Source of the DNA: Marispirochaeta sp.
GTDB taxonomy: Bacteria; Spirochaetota; Spirochaetia; JC444; Marispirochaetaceae
Direction: 5' to 3'
Assembly (NCBI RefSeq): GCF_963668165.1
Contig: NZ_OY764212.1
Location: 124,001 to 188,000, forward strand
DNA length: 64,000 nucleotides
Shown here: positions 8,948 through 17,569 of the stretch, piece by piece
Position numbering within the stretch: the stretch's first letter is position 1
Layout: each line of letters begins with the position of its first letter
The notes under the pieces: model-generated
Seen by the model: only the letters and a program-made list of their open reading frames with translations
Told to the model about the DNA's origin: nothing
Databases searched by the model: none
Position numbers and translations under genes: made by a program

Positions 8948-10201
8948 ATGGCGGACAGATACAATGATGCAAAAGCCCGGTACGCCGAGATCGGCGTTGA
9001 CACTGATGCGGCCCTTAAACGGCTTGCCGATTTTACCTTGAGTCTTCACTGCTGGCAGGCCGACGATGTCGGCGGTTTTGAATCGGCAGGTGCTGGGCTG
9101 TCAGGCGGCGGCATCCAGGCCACGGGAAATTATCCCGGAAAGGCACGCAACCTTGGAGAGTTACGGGATGATATTGAAACCGCCCTTAAACTGATTCCCG
9201 GAAAACACAGGTTAAACCTGCACGCGAGCTACGGCGATTTCGGCGGTAAAACTGTTGACCGCGACAGGATAGCTCCTGAGCATTTTGCTTCCTGGGTTTC
9301 CTGGGCCGGGGAACAGGGACTTAAGCTGGATTTTAACTGCACCATGTTTTCCCACAAACTGGCGGACGACGGTTTTACTCTTTCCAGCAAGGATAAGAAG
9401 ATCCGGGATTTCTGGATTGCCCACGTAGAGCGGGCCCGTGAAATATCCGCCTATATGGGACGTGAACAAGGCAGCCCGGCGGTTCATAATATCTGGATTC
9501 CTGACGGCATGAAGGATTATCCAGCCGACCGTTTTGGGTACCGCAGAATACTGACGGAATCTCTGGACAGGATCTTTGAAACATCCTATCCGGAGACGGA
9601 AATTCTGGACGCGGTAGAATCCAAGCTCTTTGGCATCGGCAGTGAGGCCTTTGTTGTGGGTTCTCATGACTTCTATCTTGCCTACGCCATTAGCCGGGAC
9701 AAGATGCTCTGTCTTGATATGGGCCATTTTCATCCCACGGAGCTCGCGGCCGACAAGGTCTCTGCTGTGCTTCAGTTTCAGGACTCCCTGCTGCTCCATG
9801 TCTCGCGGCCCATGCGCTGGGATTCGGACCACATCGTGGTTCTAAGCGACGAGCTCTACTTTATGGCCCACGAGGTTGCCAGGGCTGAATCCGGCAAAAA
9901 CATATACGTGGGACTCGACTTTTTTGATGCTTCTGTTAACCGAATCGGGGCGTATGCCGTTGGTGCCCGCAGTGCCCTGAAAGCCTGGCTGGCGGCGTAT
10001 CTTGAGCCCGCGTCGGAACTTGTCTGCCGTGAAGAAGCGGGGGACTATATTGGAAGAATGGCCTTGTCGGAACGGCTCAAGACCATGCCCCTGGGGGATG
10101 TCTGGGACCATTTTTGCGAGATGAACGGCGTTCCGGTGGAAACTGATTACATGAACGAAGTGACTGCCTACGAGCGCGATGTCCTCAGCAAAAGGGGGTA
10201 A
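8948..10201 (+). CDS. rhaA: L-rhamnose isomerase
   Basis: 417 residues, close to E. coli RhaA (419). It converts L-rhamnose to L-rhamnulose with a divalent metal. Typical stretches are LHCWQADDVGGFE, GIQATGNYPGKARN, the metal-site region AVESKLFGIGSEAF, CLDMGHFHPTE and the HVSRPMRWDSDH loop with paired metal ligands. The start at 8948 is chosen for the preceding AAAAGGAGTCTAT; an earlier in-frame ATG at 8897 adds 17 non-conserved residues. The gene sits in the rhamnose operon directly before the aldolase. Confidence 0.95.
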   Translation: MADRYNDAKARYAEIGVDTDAALKRLADFTLSLHCWQADDVGGFESAGAGLSGGGIQATGNYPGKARNLGELRDDIETALKLIPGKHRLNLHASYGDFGGKTVDRDRIAPEHFASWVSWAGEQGLKLDFNCTMFSHKLADDGFTLSSKDKKIRDFWIAHVERAREISAYMGREQGSPAVHNIWIPDGMKDYPADRFGYRRILTESLDRIFETSYPETEILDAVESKLFGIGSEAFVVGSHDFYLAYAISRDKMLCLDMGHFHPTELAADKVSAVLQFQDSLLLHVSRPMRWDSDHIVVLSDELYFMAHEVARAESGKNIYVGLDFFDASVNRIGAYAVGARSALKAWLAAYLEPASELVCREEAGDYIGRMALSERLKTMPLGDVWDHFCEMNGVPVETDYMNEVTAYERDVLSKRG

Positions 10202-10205
10202 GCAG

Positions 10206-11303
10206 GTGGGGGTAAAGGATCTGGCAGAAATTACCAACCGCTATGGACAGGACAAGGAGTTTGTTCTTGCCGGGGGAGGAAACACCTCCTTCAAAGATGG
10301 ATCGGTAATGTATGTGAAGCCCTCAGGTACAAGCATGGCGGATATTGGTCCCGATGACTTTGTCAGGATGGATCTGGGCCGGCTCAAGGATATAATGGAG
10401 CGCCGCTATCCCCAGGACAGTGCCGCCCGGGAAGCTCAGGCTTTGGAAGACCTTATGAACGCCCGGGTCCAGGGGGAGCCCCGGCGGCCGAGTGTTGAGA
10501 CGCTGCTCCATGCCCTGCTGCCACATACCTATGTGGTGCACACCCATCCGGCTCTGGTAAACGGACTTACCTGTTCAGAAAAGGGTGCTGAAATTGCGGA
10601 AGAGCTTTTCGGGAATCAAGCCCTCTGGGTTCCGGTGGTTAACCCGGGCTACGTTCTTGCCAGAACGATCAGCGATATGCTGCAGCAGCACCAGGCTGCA
10701 GGGGGCGGTAACCAGATTATTTTCCTGCAGAATCACGGGCTGTTCATTCAGGCCGATACCCTGGCAGAAATTGACGGGCTCTATGATAAAGTTATTTTCT
10801 CTCTTTCCGGCAGAATCGGACGATTCCCGGTCCAGGGTTTTACCGTACCTGATGGAATAAGCGAAGAAGCTGTTGCAGACATGGTATCCGGGGACACAGA
10901 GTTAATGGCAGCAGGGGCGCTTAATGCAGATCTGGAAGACTATCTGCAGGATTCCTCATCCTTTGCACCGTTGTCTCTCTCTTTTACTCCAGATCACATA
11001 GTCTACTGCGGTTTTAAGCCGCTGTACTGCGACAGGGCGAAAGGGCTCTCTGCCGCCTTCCGGGAGTATACGGCAGACTGCAAGGTTCCACCGAAGATCG
11101 TTGCTGTTAAGGGCGTCGGAATCTTCGGCCTGGGAATTTCCAAAAAGGCAGCGGAACTGGCCAGAGAGGTCTTTCTGGACGGGGTCAGGATTGCCGTCTA
11201 CACTGAGAGTTTCGGCGGGCACAAGTTCATGCCCCAGGATAAAATAGACTTCATCCGTAACTGGGAGGTAGAACAGTACCGCAGCAGTGTAAGCGGCGGC
11301 TGA
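10206..11303 (+). CDS. Class II aldolase, probable rhamnulose-1-phosphate aldolase (RhaE-type aldolase half)
   Basis: 365 residues from a GTG at 10206, which has AAAGGGGG 8 bases upstream; an ATG at 10179 overlapping rhaA is the alternative. It contains class II aldolase/adducin motifs: AGGGNTSFKDG (phosphate site), VHTHPALVNGLTCS with zinc-ligand His residues, and QNHGLF. It is longer than E. coli RhaD (274) and, as far as I recall the families, resembles the aldolase half plus linker of the two-domain rhamnulose-1-phosphate aldolase/lactaldehyde dehydrogenase (YuxG/RhaE type), but the short-chain dehydrogenase half is absent. Expected products are dihydroxyacetone phosphate and L-lactaldehyde. 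The family is firm; the substrate is from context. Confidence 0.8.
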   Translation: MGVKDLAEITNRYGQDKEFVLAGGGNTSFKDGSVMYVKPSGTSMADIGPDDFVRMDLGRLKDIMERRYPQDSAAREAQALEDLMNARVQGEPRRPSVETLLHALLPHTYVVHTHPALVNGLTCSEKGAEIAEELFGNQALWVPVVNPGYVLARTISDMLQQHQAAGGGNQIIFLQNHGLFIQADTLAEIDGLYDKVIFSLSGRIGRFPVQGFTVPDGISEEAVADMVSGDTELMAAGALNADLEDYLQDSSSFAPLSLSFTPDHIVYCGFKPLYCDRAKGLSAAFREYTADCKVPPKIVAVKGVGIFGLGISKKAAELAREVFLDGVRIAVYTESFGGHKFMPQDKIDFIRNWEVEQYRSSVSGG

Positions 11304-11312
11304 GGAGGAGGC

Positions 11313-12755
11313 ATGGTTCAACGATACCTGGCTGTCGATCTCGGGGCCGAAAGCGGCCGCGTTATTGCAGGACACATTGACCAGGGGCTGAAGTTTGAAG
11401 TTATAAACCGTTTTTCGAGCCGGAACACCCGGGTACAGGGAACCCTCTACTGGGACATCCTGTATATCTTTGATCAAATCAAGCAGGGGCTGGCAAAAGC
11501 GGTGGCAAAGTACGGCGATGAGATTGTAAGCATCGGTGTGGATACCTGGGGCGTAGATTATGGTCTGATCGATTCACAGGGAAACCTGATTGGGAATCCT
11601 GTCCACTACCGGGATGACCGTACCGATGGCATGATGGCTGAGGTATTCTCCTGTATTGATAAAGAGCGTATCTACTCCGAGACAGGCATCCAGTTTATGC
11701 AGATCAACACTATTTACCAGCTTGCGGCTGAGGCGAAGCATAACCGGGAACGTCTCGATCGGGCAAAAAGAATTCTCATGATTCCGGACCTGCTCAATTA
11801 CTGGTTGTCAGGAGTTATGGCAAATGAATACTCCATTGCCACTACCAGTCAGCTCTATAATCCAGCAGCCCGCAGCTGGTCGCGGCCTGTTCTCGATGCC
11901 CTGGAAATCAATCCCTCGCTGCTGAAGGATGTTGTAATGCCCGGGACTGTGCTTGGTCCGCTGCAGCCTGCACTGGCGCAGGAGATTGGTGCCGATCACG
12001 AAATTCTGGTAACCGCCACTGCCTGTCATGATACCGCCTCCGCGGTAGCAGCCGTGCCTGCGCAAAGCGGAGATAAAAGTGCCTATTTAAGCTCCGGAAC
12101 CTGGTCCCTGCTTGGAATTGAGAATCCAAATGCGATAATAAATCCCCGCAGCCTGGAATCAAACATAACCAACGAGGGGGCAGCCGACGGTGGTATCCGC
12201 TTTCTGAAAAATATTATGGGACTGTGGATTCTACAGGAGTGTCGGCGCAGCTGGGAGGCGGAAGGGTTGAATATCGATTACAGCACCCTCGCCCGGGAAG
12301 CTGAAAAAGCTGAATCCTGTATGTACGAGCTGAATGTAGATGATCCGCGTTTTCTGAAGCCCGGTCTGGCAGATGACACCATGCCGAAACGGATTGCGGA
12401 GTACTGCGCCGAAACCGGTCAGGTTCCCCCGGAGACTCCTCCGGAATTCGCCCGTGGAATATTCAAGGGGCTTGCTGCAGCCTATGCACAAACTGTCTCC
12501 GAAATCACCGCTGTCTCCGGAAGAAGTATCAATACTCTCCACATTATCGGCGGCGGCTGTCAGAACCGGTTTCTGAATCAGATAACCGCGGATACTACAG
12601 GAATCCCGGTTACCGCCGGGCCGGTAGAAGCAACCGCACTGGGAAACATCATGATGCAGGCTATTGCCGTCGGGGAGCTGAAAGACCAGCAGGAAGGTCG
12701 TTCCCTGCTGAGGGAAGGGGGGGAGATACTGACCTATACCCCTTCCTCCTCCTGA
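11313..12755 (+). CDS. rhaB: Rhamnulokinase
   Basis: 480 residues, FGGY carbohydrate kinase family, phosphorylating L-rhamnulose at C1. Features seen: the N-terminal phosphate loop LAVDLGAESGRV, the sugar-binding VDTWGVDYGLID, the ATP-site TACHDTASAVAAVP and the C-terminal IIGGGCQNRFLNQ adenosine loop. The start has TGAGGAGG 5 bases upstream, 9 bases after the aldolase gene. This copy is intact. Its last 304 codons are present a second time at 28055-28967 as a result of the island insertion or a duplication. Confidence 0.95.
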   Translation: MVQRYLAVDLGAESGRVIAGHIDQGLKFEVINRFSSRNTRVQGTLYWDILYIFDQIKQGLAKAVAKYGDEIVSIGVDTWGVDYGLIDSQGNLIGNPVHYRDDRTDGMMAEVFSCIDKERIYSETGIQFMQINTIYQLAAEAKHNRERLDRAKRILMIPDLLNYWLSGVMANEYSIATTSQLYNPAARSWSRPVLDALEINPSLLKDVVMPGTVLGPLQPALAQEIGADHEILVTATACHDTASAVAAVPAQSGDKSAYLSSGTWSLLGIENPNAIINPRSLESNITNEGAADGGIRFLKNIMGLWILQECRRSWEAEGLNIDYSTLAREAEKAESCMYELNVDDPRFLKPGLADDTMPKRIAEYCAETGQVPPETPPEFARGIFKGLAAAYAQTVSEITAVSGRSINTLHIIGGGCQNRFLNQITADTTGIPVTAGPVEATALGNIMMQAIAVGELKDQQEGRSLLREGGEILTYTPSSS

Positions 12756-12798
12756 GCAGACCGATATTCAGGAAGTATTACTCCTCCAGAGAGACCCT
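11843..12798. repeat. Long direct repeat, left copy (rhaB 3' part plus copA tail)
   Basis: About 956 bp here match 28055-29010 at a fixed offset of 16212 bases. By eye the two are the same except one substitution near 12787 and divergence after about 12798; the encoded RhaB C-terminal 272 residues are identical. The repeat covers RhaB codons from about 178 to the stop, the short spacer, and in antisense the last codons of a CopA-like frame (KRVSLEE plus stop). The match ends here and A+T-richer island DNA begins. Confidence 0.93.
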
Positions 12799-13049
12799 TT
12801 TCCGGGCTTGAATCCTATCTCGATAAACTAATTTTTTCTTTCTCCTTTCCAACCTGTCGTCAGACTACGCTTTTTTAACAGCCACGTTGGGGCTTTATGT
12901 GTATAATCAGCCTTGTTTTTCAGTTAGAGCCATTGAAAGGGCGCCATTCTAATCCGAGAGGGCCATTTTGCTGATTTCTGAGCCGAAATTTTCCATTCCC
13001 CATTGTTTCGGCCTTGTGCCCCTTAATTATTTTTCCACTATGATAAAAG
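12799..13049. other. Gene-free stretch at left island junction
   Basis: About 250 bases with no credible frame. The first few codons read antisense still resemble a CopA C-terminus (RKRVSLEE), after which similarity stops. The later part has short reiterated GGCCATTTTGCTG-like words that may be debris of another insertion sequence, but I cannot name it. Confidence 0.4.
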
Positions 13050-13679
13050 TCAAGCGATTTTTTTCTCCTGTTCAACTCTTTTTATAGTCCGGTCAAGTTG
13101 CCTGATTTTCTTGTTGTACAGTTCAATATGGATATCCCTGAATGGTTCACCATTCAGAAGCATCCTTCGCATTACTCCACATAATTTTCTGATAAGTGCG
13201 ATTCTCGCCCGTCCTGCACCCCTTCGATCTTTTATATTTTCATAATTGCTGTTCAAATACGGTGAAGCATACATTGCCTGTACTAACGACTGGGTAAATA
13301 GAGTCCTTGTTGTTTTTCGCGAAGCCCGATTGATATGGCCTGCATGAGAGCTATCACCGCTTTCCTTCAGTTTTGGAACAAGGCCAAGATAGGCATTCAT
13401 TTTTCTCGTTGTCTTGAACCTGCTCACATCTCCAACATCGGAAAGGAAGGCCAGTGCCGACAGAGGGGTAATTCCCTTGATCGAGATAAGCAGCTTTACT
13501 TCTTTCTCAAACGGCTTTCCCGCATAGAAGATTTCTTTGGTCAATTGCTCTTTCTTCTCAAATACCTCAGACAGGATCTCAAGGCTGAGTCGTATGCTGA
13601 TGCGGCTTGCCTCCGAGATATCAAGTTCCTCGAGGAAAGATAAGCCCGGTTTCTTCGATAAAAGCAGCTTCTTCTCTCT
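13050..13679 (-). pseudogene. 5'-truncated IS110-family transposase
   Basis: The readable frame runs from the stop at 13680 to 13050 and keeps only the helical linker and the C-terminal Transposase_20 domain: LISIKGITPLSALAFLSDVG, RKMNAYLGLVPK, SGDSSHAGHINRAS with the conserved Ser, then ALIRKLCGVMRRML. The N-terminal DEDD (RuvC-like) catalytic domain of about 150-200 residues is missing and no start codon precedes the linker, so it cannot transpose by itself. It marks the left end of the island. Confidence 0.85.
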
Positions 13680-13792
13680 CTATTCTCCTGATCTCTGATG
13701 TTTATTGGATATCTTACCATTACGATACTTACATATGTGCGCTCAGAGACTTACTTATGACTGCTATATGGTTACGAATAAAGAATAAAATG

Positions 13793-13830
13793 TTGACAAG
13801 TGGAAGAAAAGCGCTTACTATCAAAAGCGC
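13793..13830 (+). promoter_or_regulatory. Sigma-70-type promoter with overlapping AAGCGCTT operator-like palindrome
   Basis: TTGACA (13793-13798) and TACTAT (13816-13821) are separated by exactly 17 bases. The palindrome AAGCGCTT (13809-13816) lies between them, and AAAAGCGC is repeated directly at 13807 and 13823, 16 bases apart. The core resembles LacI/GalR-family operators, although the only regulator in the island is DeoR-type. It would drive the transporter operon beginning at 13953. Confidence 0.65.
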
Positions 13831-13952
13831 AGGACGAATTAACCAAAGTTTCACCAACATAAACTACGGGTGAAAACGGATAGATAGTCTCTGAAGTCGT
13901 GTGTTTGCATGGCTATGACAACAATGATTACAAACTGCAAAAGGAGGAAATG

Positions 13953-14900
13953 ATGCGGAAATCAATTTTAGTTGTCTTTTTACTTATTTCTGCTGCTGTT
14001 ACGGCATTTGGAACTGGACAAGCAGAGGAAGCAGGGCCACCGACGGTGGCATTTTCACCAGGTGATATGGCAAACCCGTCTCAGGCGTTTGCTGCAAAAA
14101 TGTTCCAGAAACATGCTAATGAGTTTGGTTTTAAAGTGATCATCCTTGATGGAAAAGGGGATGCACAGGTTCAGTCACAGACAGTAACTAATGCAATTGC
14201 ACAGGATGTAGAGGCAATCTATGTAAATCCCAATGATGTGAATGCTATTATCCCCTGTCTTCAGCAGGCAAAACAGGCGGGACTTATTGTCGGAATGTTT
14301 TCTTCTGACGTACCTGCAGCAAGTGCAAGAGTCAGAGATTTCTTTGTAGGAGTCAATGACCTTATGGCTGGCGAAACTGCTGCCCAGGCGTTTTTTGATG
14401 CTTTCCCCAATGGTGCAAAAGTTGTAGAGATTGGTGGACAGGCTGGTCATGATGCACAGATTAAGCGTCATGACGGGTTCAACAAAGCGATTGAAGGAAC
14501 AAATATCGAACTTCTTGAATACCAGGCAACACAGCAGTGGGCAACTGATCAGGCAATGGCAATTGCAGAGGACATGATTACGAAGTACGGTGAAGAAATT
14601 GACGGAATCTTCTGTCACTGGGACAACGGTGTTACAGGTGTAGCAAATGCAGTTGAGGCTGCTAATCTGGATAAAGAATTGTTTGTAGTTGGAGTTGACG
14701 GTAACAGAGCTGGCTTCCAGCAGGTTATGGACGGTATTCAGGATGTAACTGTTATGCAAAACTTTGAGACTCAAGCAATTAAGACCCTTGAACTGACAAA
14801 GAAACTGCTTGAAGGTGGCACGGTTGATGAGATCAACTATGTTGCCCTTGATGTGGTAACCCCTGATAATATTGATGATTTTACCCTTCCTGAGTGGTAG
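13953..14900 (+). CDS. Sugar ABC transporter periplasmic binding protein (island system)
   Basis: 315 residues. A signal peptide (MRKSILVVFLLISAAVTAFG) precedes a type I periplasmic binding domain of the ribose class: PGDMANPSQAFAAKMFQKHA, AIAQDVEAIYVNPNDVNAI, GIFCHWDNGVTGVANAVE. The start at 13953 is 5 bases from GGAGG; an ATG at 13950 is too close to it. It is only distantly related to the rhamnose binding protein at 3885. It is the first gene of a six-gene or longer transport and catabolism operon. The ligand is unknown; a cyclic sugar or polyol is likely. Confidence 0.85.
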   Translation: MRKSILVVFLLISAAVTAFGTGQAEEAGPPTVAFSPGDMANPSQAFAAKMFQKHANEFGFKVIILDGKGDAQVQSQTVTNAIAQDVEAIYVNPNDVNAIIPCLQQAKQAGLIVGMFSSDVPAASARVRDFFVGVNDLMAGETAAQAFFDAFPNGAKVVEIGGQAGHDAQIKRHDGFNKAIEGTNIELLEYQATQQWATDQAMAIAEDMITKYGEEIDGIFCHWDNGVTGVANAVEAANLDKELFVVGVDGNRAGFQQVMDGIQDVTVMQNFETQAIKTLELTKKLLEGGTVDEINYVALDVVTPDNIDDFTLPEW

Positions 14901-14935
14901 GATTGATTTTACCAACTGAAAGTTGAACATTAGGG

Positions 14936-14966
14936 CATTGGTGAAAACGTTGTGTTTTCACCAATG
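14936..14966 (+). promoter_or_regulatory. Perfect 13-bp intercistronic hairpin
   Basis: CATTGGTGAAAAC (14936-14948) and its exact complement GTTTTCACCAATG (14954-14966) flank a 5-base loop. There is no run of T after it. It lies just after the binding-protein stop, the same place as the hairpin at 4942-4985 in the rhamnose operon, so it probably protects the upstream mRNA from 3' decay or damps read-through. Confidence 0.7.
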
Positions 14967-15093
14967 TCACTTTCAAATCTATATGTTTCTGCAGCTTCGA
15001 TCATGGTAACTTTCGAATCTACAATTCCATGTGTGAGGCAAATGCCTCACAAGCAAAAGCAGACAAATTACAGATCAAACCAAGGTGATTTCG

Positions 15094-16602
15094 ATGATGA
15101 AACAAGAGGGCAAAATCATACTGACGATGTCGGGGGTGGAGAAATCCTTTCCGGGAATCAAGGCGCTTGACGATGTAAGTATAGAAGTAGAACGCGGCTC
15201 GGTCCATGGTATTGTTGGGGAAAATGGAGCGGGCAAATCAACGTTGATGAAGATTCTCTCCGGTGTCTATGCCAAGGACAAAGGAACAATAATCTTCGAC
15301 GGAGAAACGATTGAATCCACAACCCCGCACGAAGCTATGGAGCGGGGATTGAGTATAATCTACCAGGAACTCAACCTTGTAAACACCATGACTGTCGGGG
15401 AGAATATTTTTCTTGGGCGGTTTGCAGAGGTGGGAGGCATGAAAGGAACCCATCAGAAAGCCCGTGAAGTACTCGATAGAATTGGATCAAAGATCGGCAC
15501 CTGGTCATATGTGCAGAATCTGAGCGTGTCGCATAAACAGATGGTTGAGATTGCTAAAGCGCTCTCATTCAACTCCAAACTCATCATCATGGATGAGCCG
15601 AGCAGCAGTCTGACCCATGATGAGATGAGAGAATTAGTAGAGATCATTCATCAGCTGAAAAGCCAGGGGATCTCGGTCATATACATCAGTCATAAGCTTG
15701 ATGAGATTTTTGAATTCTGCGATATGGTGACGGTGATGCGTGATGGGCAGGTAGTTGGGACAAATGCAGTGAAGGATTTCACCAGGAGAGAGATGGTCTC
15801 CATGATGGTGGGCCGCTCGATAGAAAATGAGTTTCCTGAGCGTCCAAGAACTGCCGAGGGCCCGCTGATGGAGGTCAAGGGGCTTCGGACGAGGAAGCTG
15901 CATGATATCTCGTTCACCCTGAAAAAAGGGGAGATACTCGGGCTTGTTGGTCTTGTGGGAGCTGGACGGACTGAGATAGTCAGGGCTTTGTTTGGAGCCG
16001 ATAAGATCAAGGCAGGTACAATAGCCATTAATGGGGAGCAGGTACCAATACGGAATCCCCGAGATGCAATGAAGCATGGAATCTGTCTTGTTCCGGAGGA
16101 TAGAAAGCAGCAAGGGCTTATTCTGCCGTTTTCTGTAGAGAACAACATTTCAATAGCCTGTCTGAAGGAACTCTACAGGTTTGGGATTCTGGACAAAATC
16201 AAGGAAAGACAGATAGCACAGAAGTATATTAAAAAGCTTCGGATAAAAACCCCGACGACACGGACTGCTGTTGAAAGTCTGTCTGGAGGTAACCAGCAGA
16301 AATGCATCATTGGTCGTTGGCTGGAACTCTCACCAAGGATTTTGATCATGGATGAGCCGACGAAGGGCATTGATGTGGGAGCAAAATATGAGATTTATCT
16401 GTTGATGAAACAGATTGTTGAAAGCGGCGGATCAATAATCCTGATCTCATCAGAGCTTCCGGAAGTAATCAATATGAGTAACCGTGTGCTGACAGTCTGC
16501 GAAGGGCAGATCACTGGAGAATTTGATCCGGAGAAAACGAGTGTGAATGAGATCATGGATAAAGCGCTTGATTTTGCTGAAGAACAAGGAGCGATGGCAT
16601 GA
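15094..16602 (+). CDS. Sugar ABC transporter ATPase, two nucleotide-binding domains (island system)
   Basis: About 502 residues. Walker A GENGAGKST near residue 42, Walker B LIIMDEPSSSL, second-domain loop GLVGAGRTE and signature LSGGNQQK then LIMDEPTKGIDVG: the CUT2 layout. AAGGTGA lies 4-7 bases before two adjacent ATGs (15094, 15097); a GTG at 15085 is a less likely start. About 190 bases separate it from the binding protein gene, including the hairpin. It overlaps the first permease by 4 bases. Confidence 0.88.
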   Translation: MMKQEGKIILTMSGVEKSFPGIKALDDVSIEVERGSVHGIVGENGAGKSTLMKILSGVYAKDKGTIIFDGETIESTTPHEAMERGLSIIYQELNLVNTMTVGENIFLGRFAEVGGMKGTHQKAREVLDRIGSKIGTWSYVQNLSVSHKQMVEIAKALSFNSKLIIMDEPSSSLTHDEMRELVEIIHQLKSQGISVIYISHKLDEIFEFCDMVTVMRDGQVVGTNAVKDFTRREMVSMMVGRSIENEFPERPRTAEGPLMEVKGLRTRKLHDISFTLKKGEILGLVGLVGAGRTEIVRALFGADKIKAGTIAINGEQVPIRNPRDAMKHGICLVPEDRKQQGLILPFSVENNISIACLKELYRFGILDKIKERQIAQKYIKKLRIKTPTTRTAVESLSGGNQQKCIIGRWLELSPRILIMDEPTKGIDVGAKYEIYLLMKQIVESGGSIILISSELPEVINMSNRVLTVCEGQITGEFDPEKTSVNEIMDKALDFAEEQGAMA

Positions 16603-17558
16603 GTGGAGCAATAAAACGGGCAGCTCGGGAATATCTTGTGCTGATTCTGGTGTTCGTTCTGGTGTTGATTACAGCCATTTTGGAGCCGAAGTTTTTAAGC
16701 AGCGGGAACCTGACAAATATTATGCGGCAGTTCGGACCGCTGATTATGGTAGCAATGGGAATGACCTTTGTTATTATCGGCGGATATATAGATTTGTCGG
16801 TAGCAGGGATCATGTCCTTAGTGGCAGTAGTGACACTGTCACTTATTGAATCGCTGGGGCAGGGGCCTGCACTGCTGGTAGGGTTGCTGTTGGGAACTGC
16901 TGCAGGGTTTCTTAACAGCCTGGTGATCACCAGAAGCGGTGCGATGACGCAGGCGGAGGGATTGTTCATATCCTATGGAATGAGTGTGCTCTATGGGGGA
17001 GCGGCACTTCTGTACACTGGGGGAGTGACCAATCACCTCTCTTATCTTGATGTTGATTACTCGATGTTTACCTCTATAGGTTCGGGGACAGTAGGCATAT
17101 TTTCCGTTTCATTTCTGATTTTTCTCGGTCTTATAGCTGTCCTGTATTTTTTTCAGAACTACACGTATGTGGGCAGGGCAATCAGCCTGACCGGCGGCAA
17201 CAAGACTGCGGCAAACTTAACCGGAATCAATGTAAACAGAACAATTATGATTATCTGGACGATATCAGGATTTATGGCGGCTGTGGCCGCGATTGTACTG
17301 TTTTCGAGAGTCACAACTGCTTCTCCGGTACTTGGCAAGGGGTTTGATCTCAATGCGATACTTGCAGTTGTAGTGGGAGGAACCTCGCTTCAGGGCGGAA
17401 AGGGCAGTGTAGCCCGAACGGTACTGGGAGCGATGCTGGTCATACTGCTGGCAAACAGCATGAACTTGCTGGGAGTGACGGTATACATGCAGAACGTGAT
17501 GAAAGGGGTGCTCCTTGTTCTCGCGATTTGGCTCGATAATCTCAAGGCAAGAAGGTAG
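16599..17558 (+). CDS. Sugar ABC transporter permease 1 (island system)
   Basis: 319 residues, BPD_transp_2 family. The motif IGGYIDLSVAGIMSLVAV and the coupling loop YVGRAISLTGGNKTAANLTG are seen, with about eight to ten hydrophobic segments. The start overlaps the ATPase stop (ATGA). It works with the second permease 11 bases downstream. Confidence 0.87.
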   Translation: MSGAIKRAAREYLVLILVFVLVLITAILEPKFLSSGNLTNIMRQFGPLIMVAMGMTFVIIGGYIDLSVAGIMSLVAVVTLSLIESLGQGPALLVGLLLGTAAGFLNSLVITRSGAMTQAEGLFISYGMSVLYGGAALLYTGGVTNHLSYLDVDYSMFTSIGSGTVGIFSVSFLIFLGLIAVLYFFQNYTYVGRAISLTGGNKTAANLTGINVNRTIMIIWTISGFMAAVAAIVLFSRVTTASPVLGKGFDLNAILAVVVGGTSLQGGKGSVARTVLGAMLVILLANSMNLLGVTVYMQNVMKGVLLVLAIWLDNLKARR

Positions 17559-17569
17559 GGCTCTCAGGT

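Noticed and set aside
13050-13679. Functional IS110 element
   Set aside because: The catalytic N-terminal domain and a start codon are missing and no second end could be defined.
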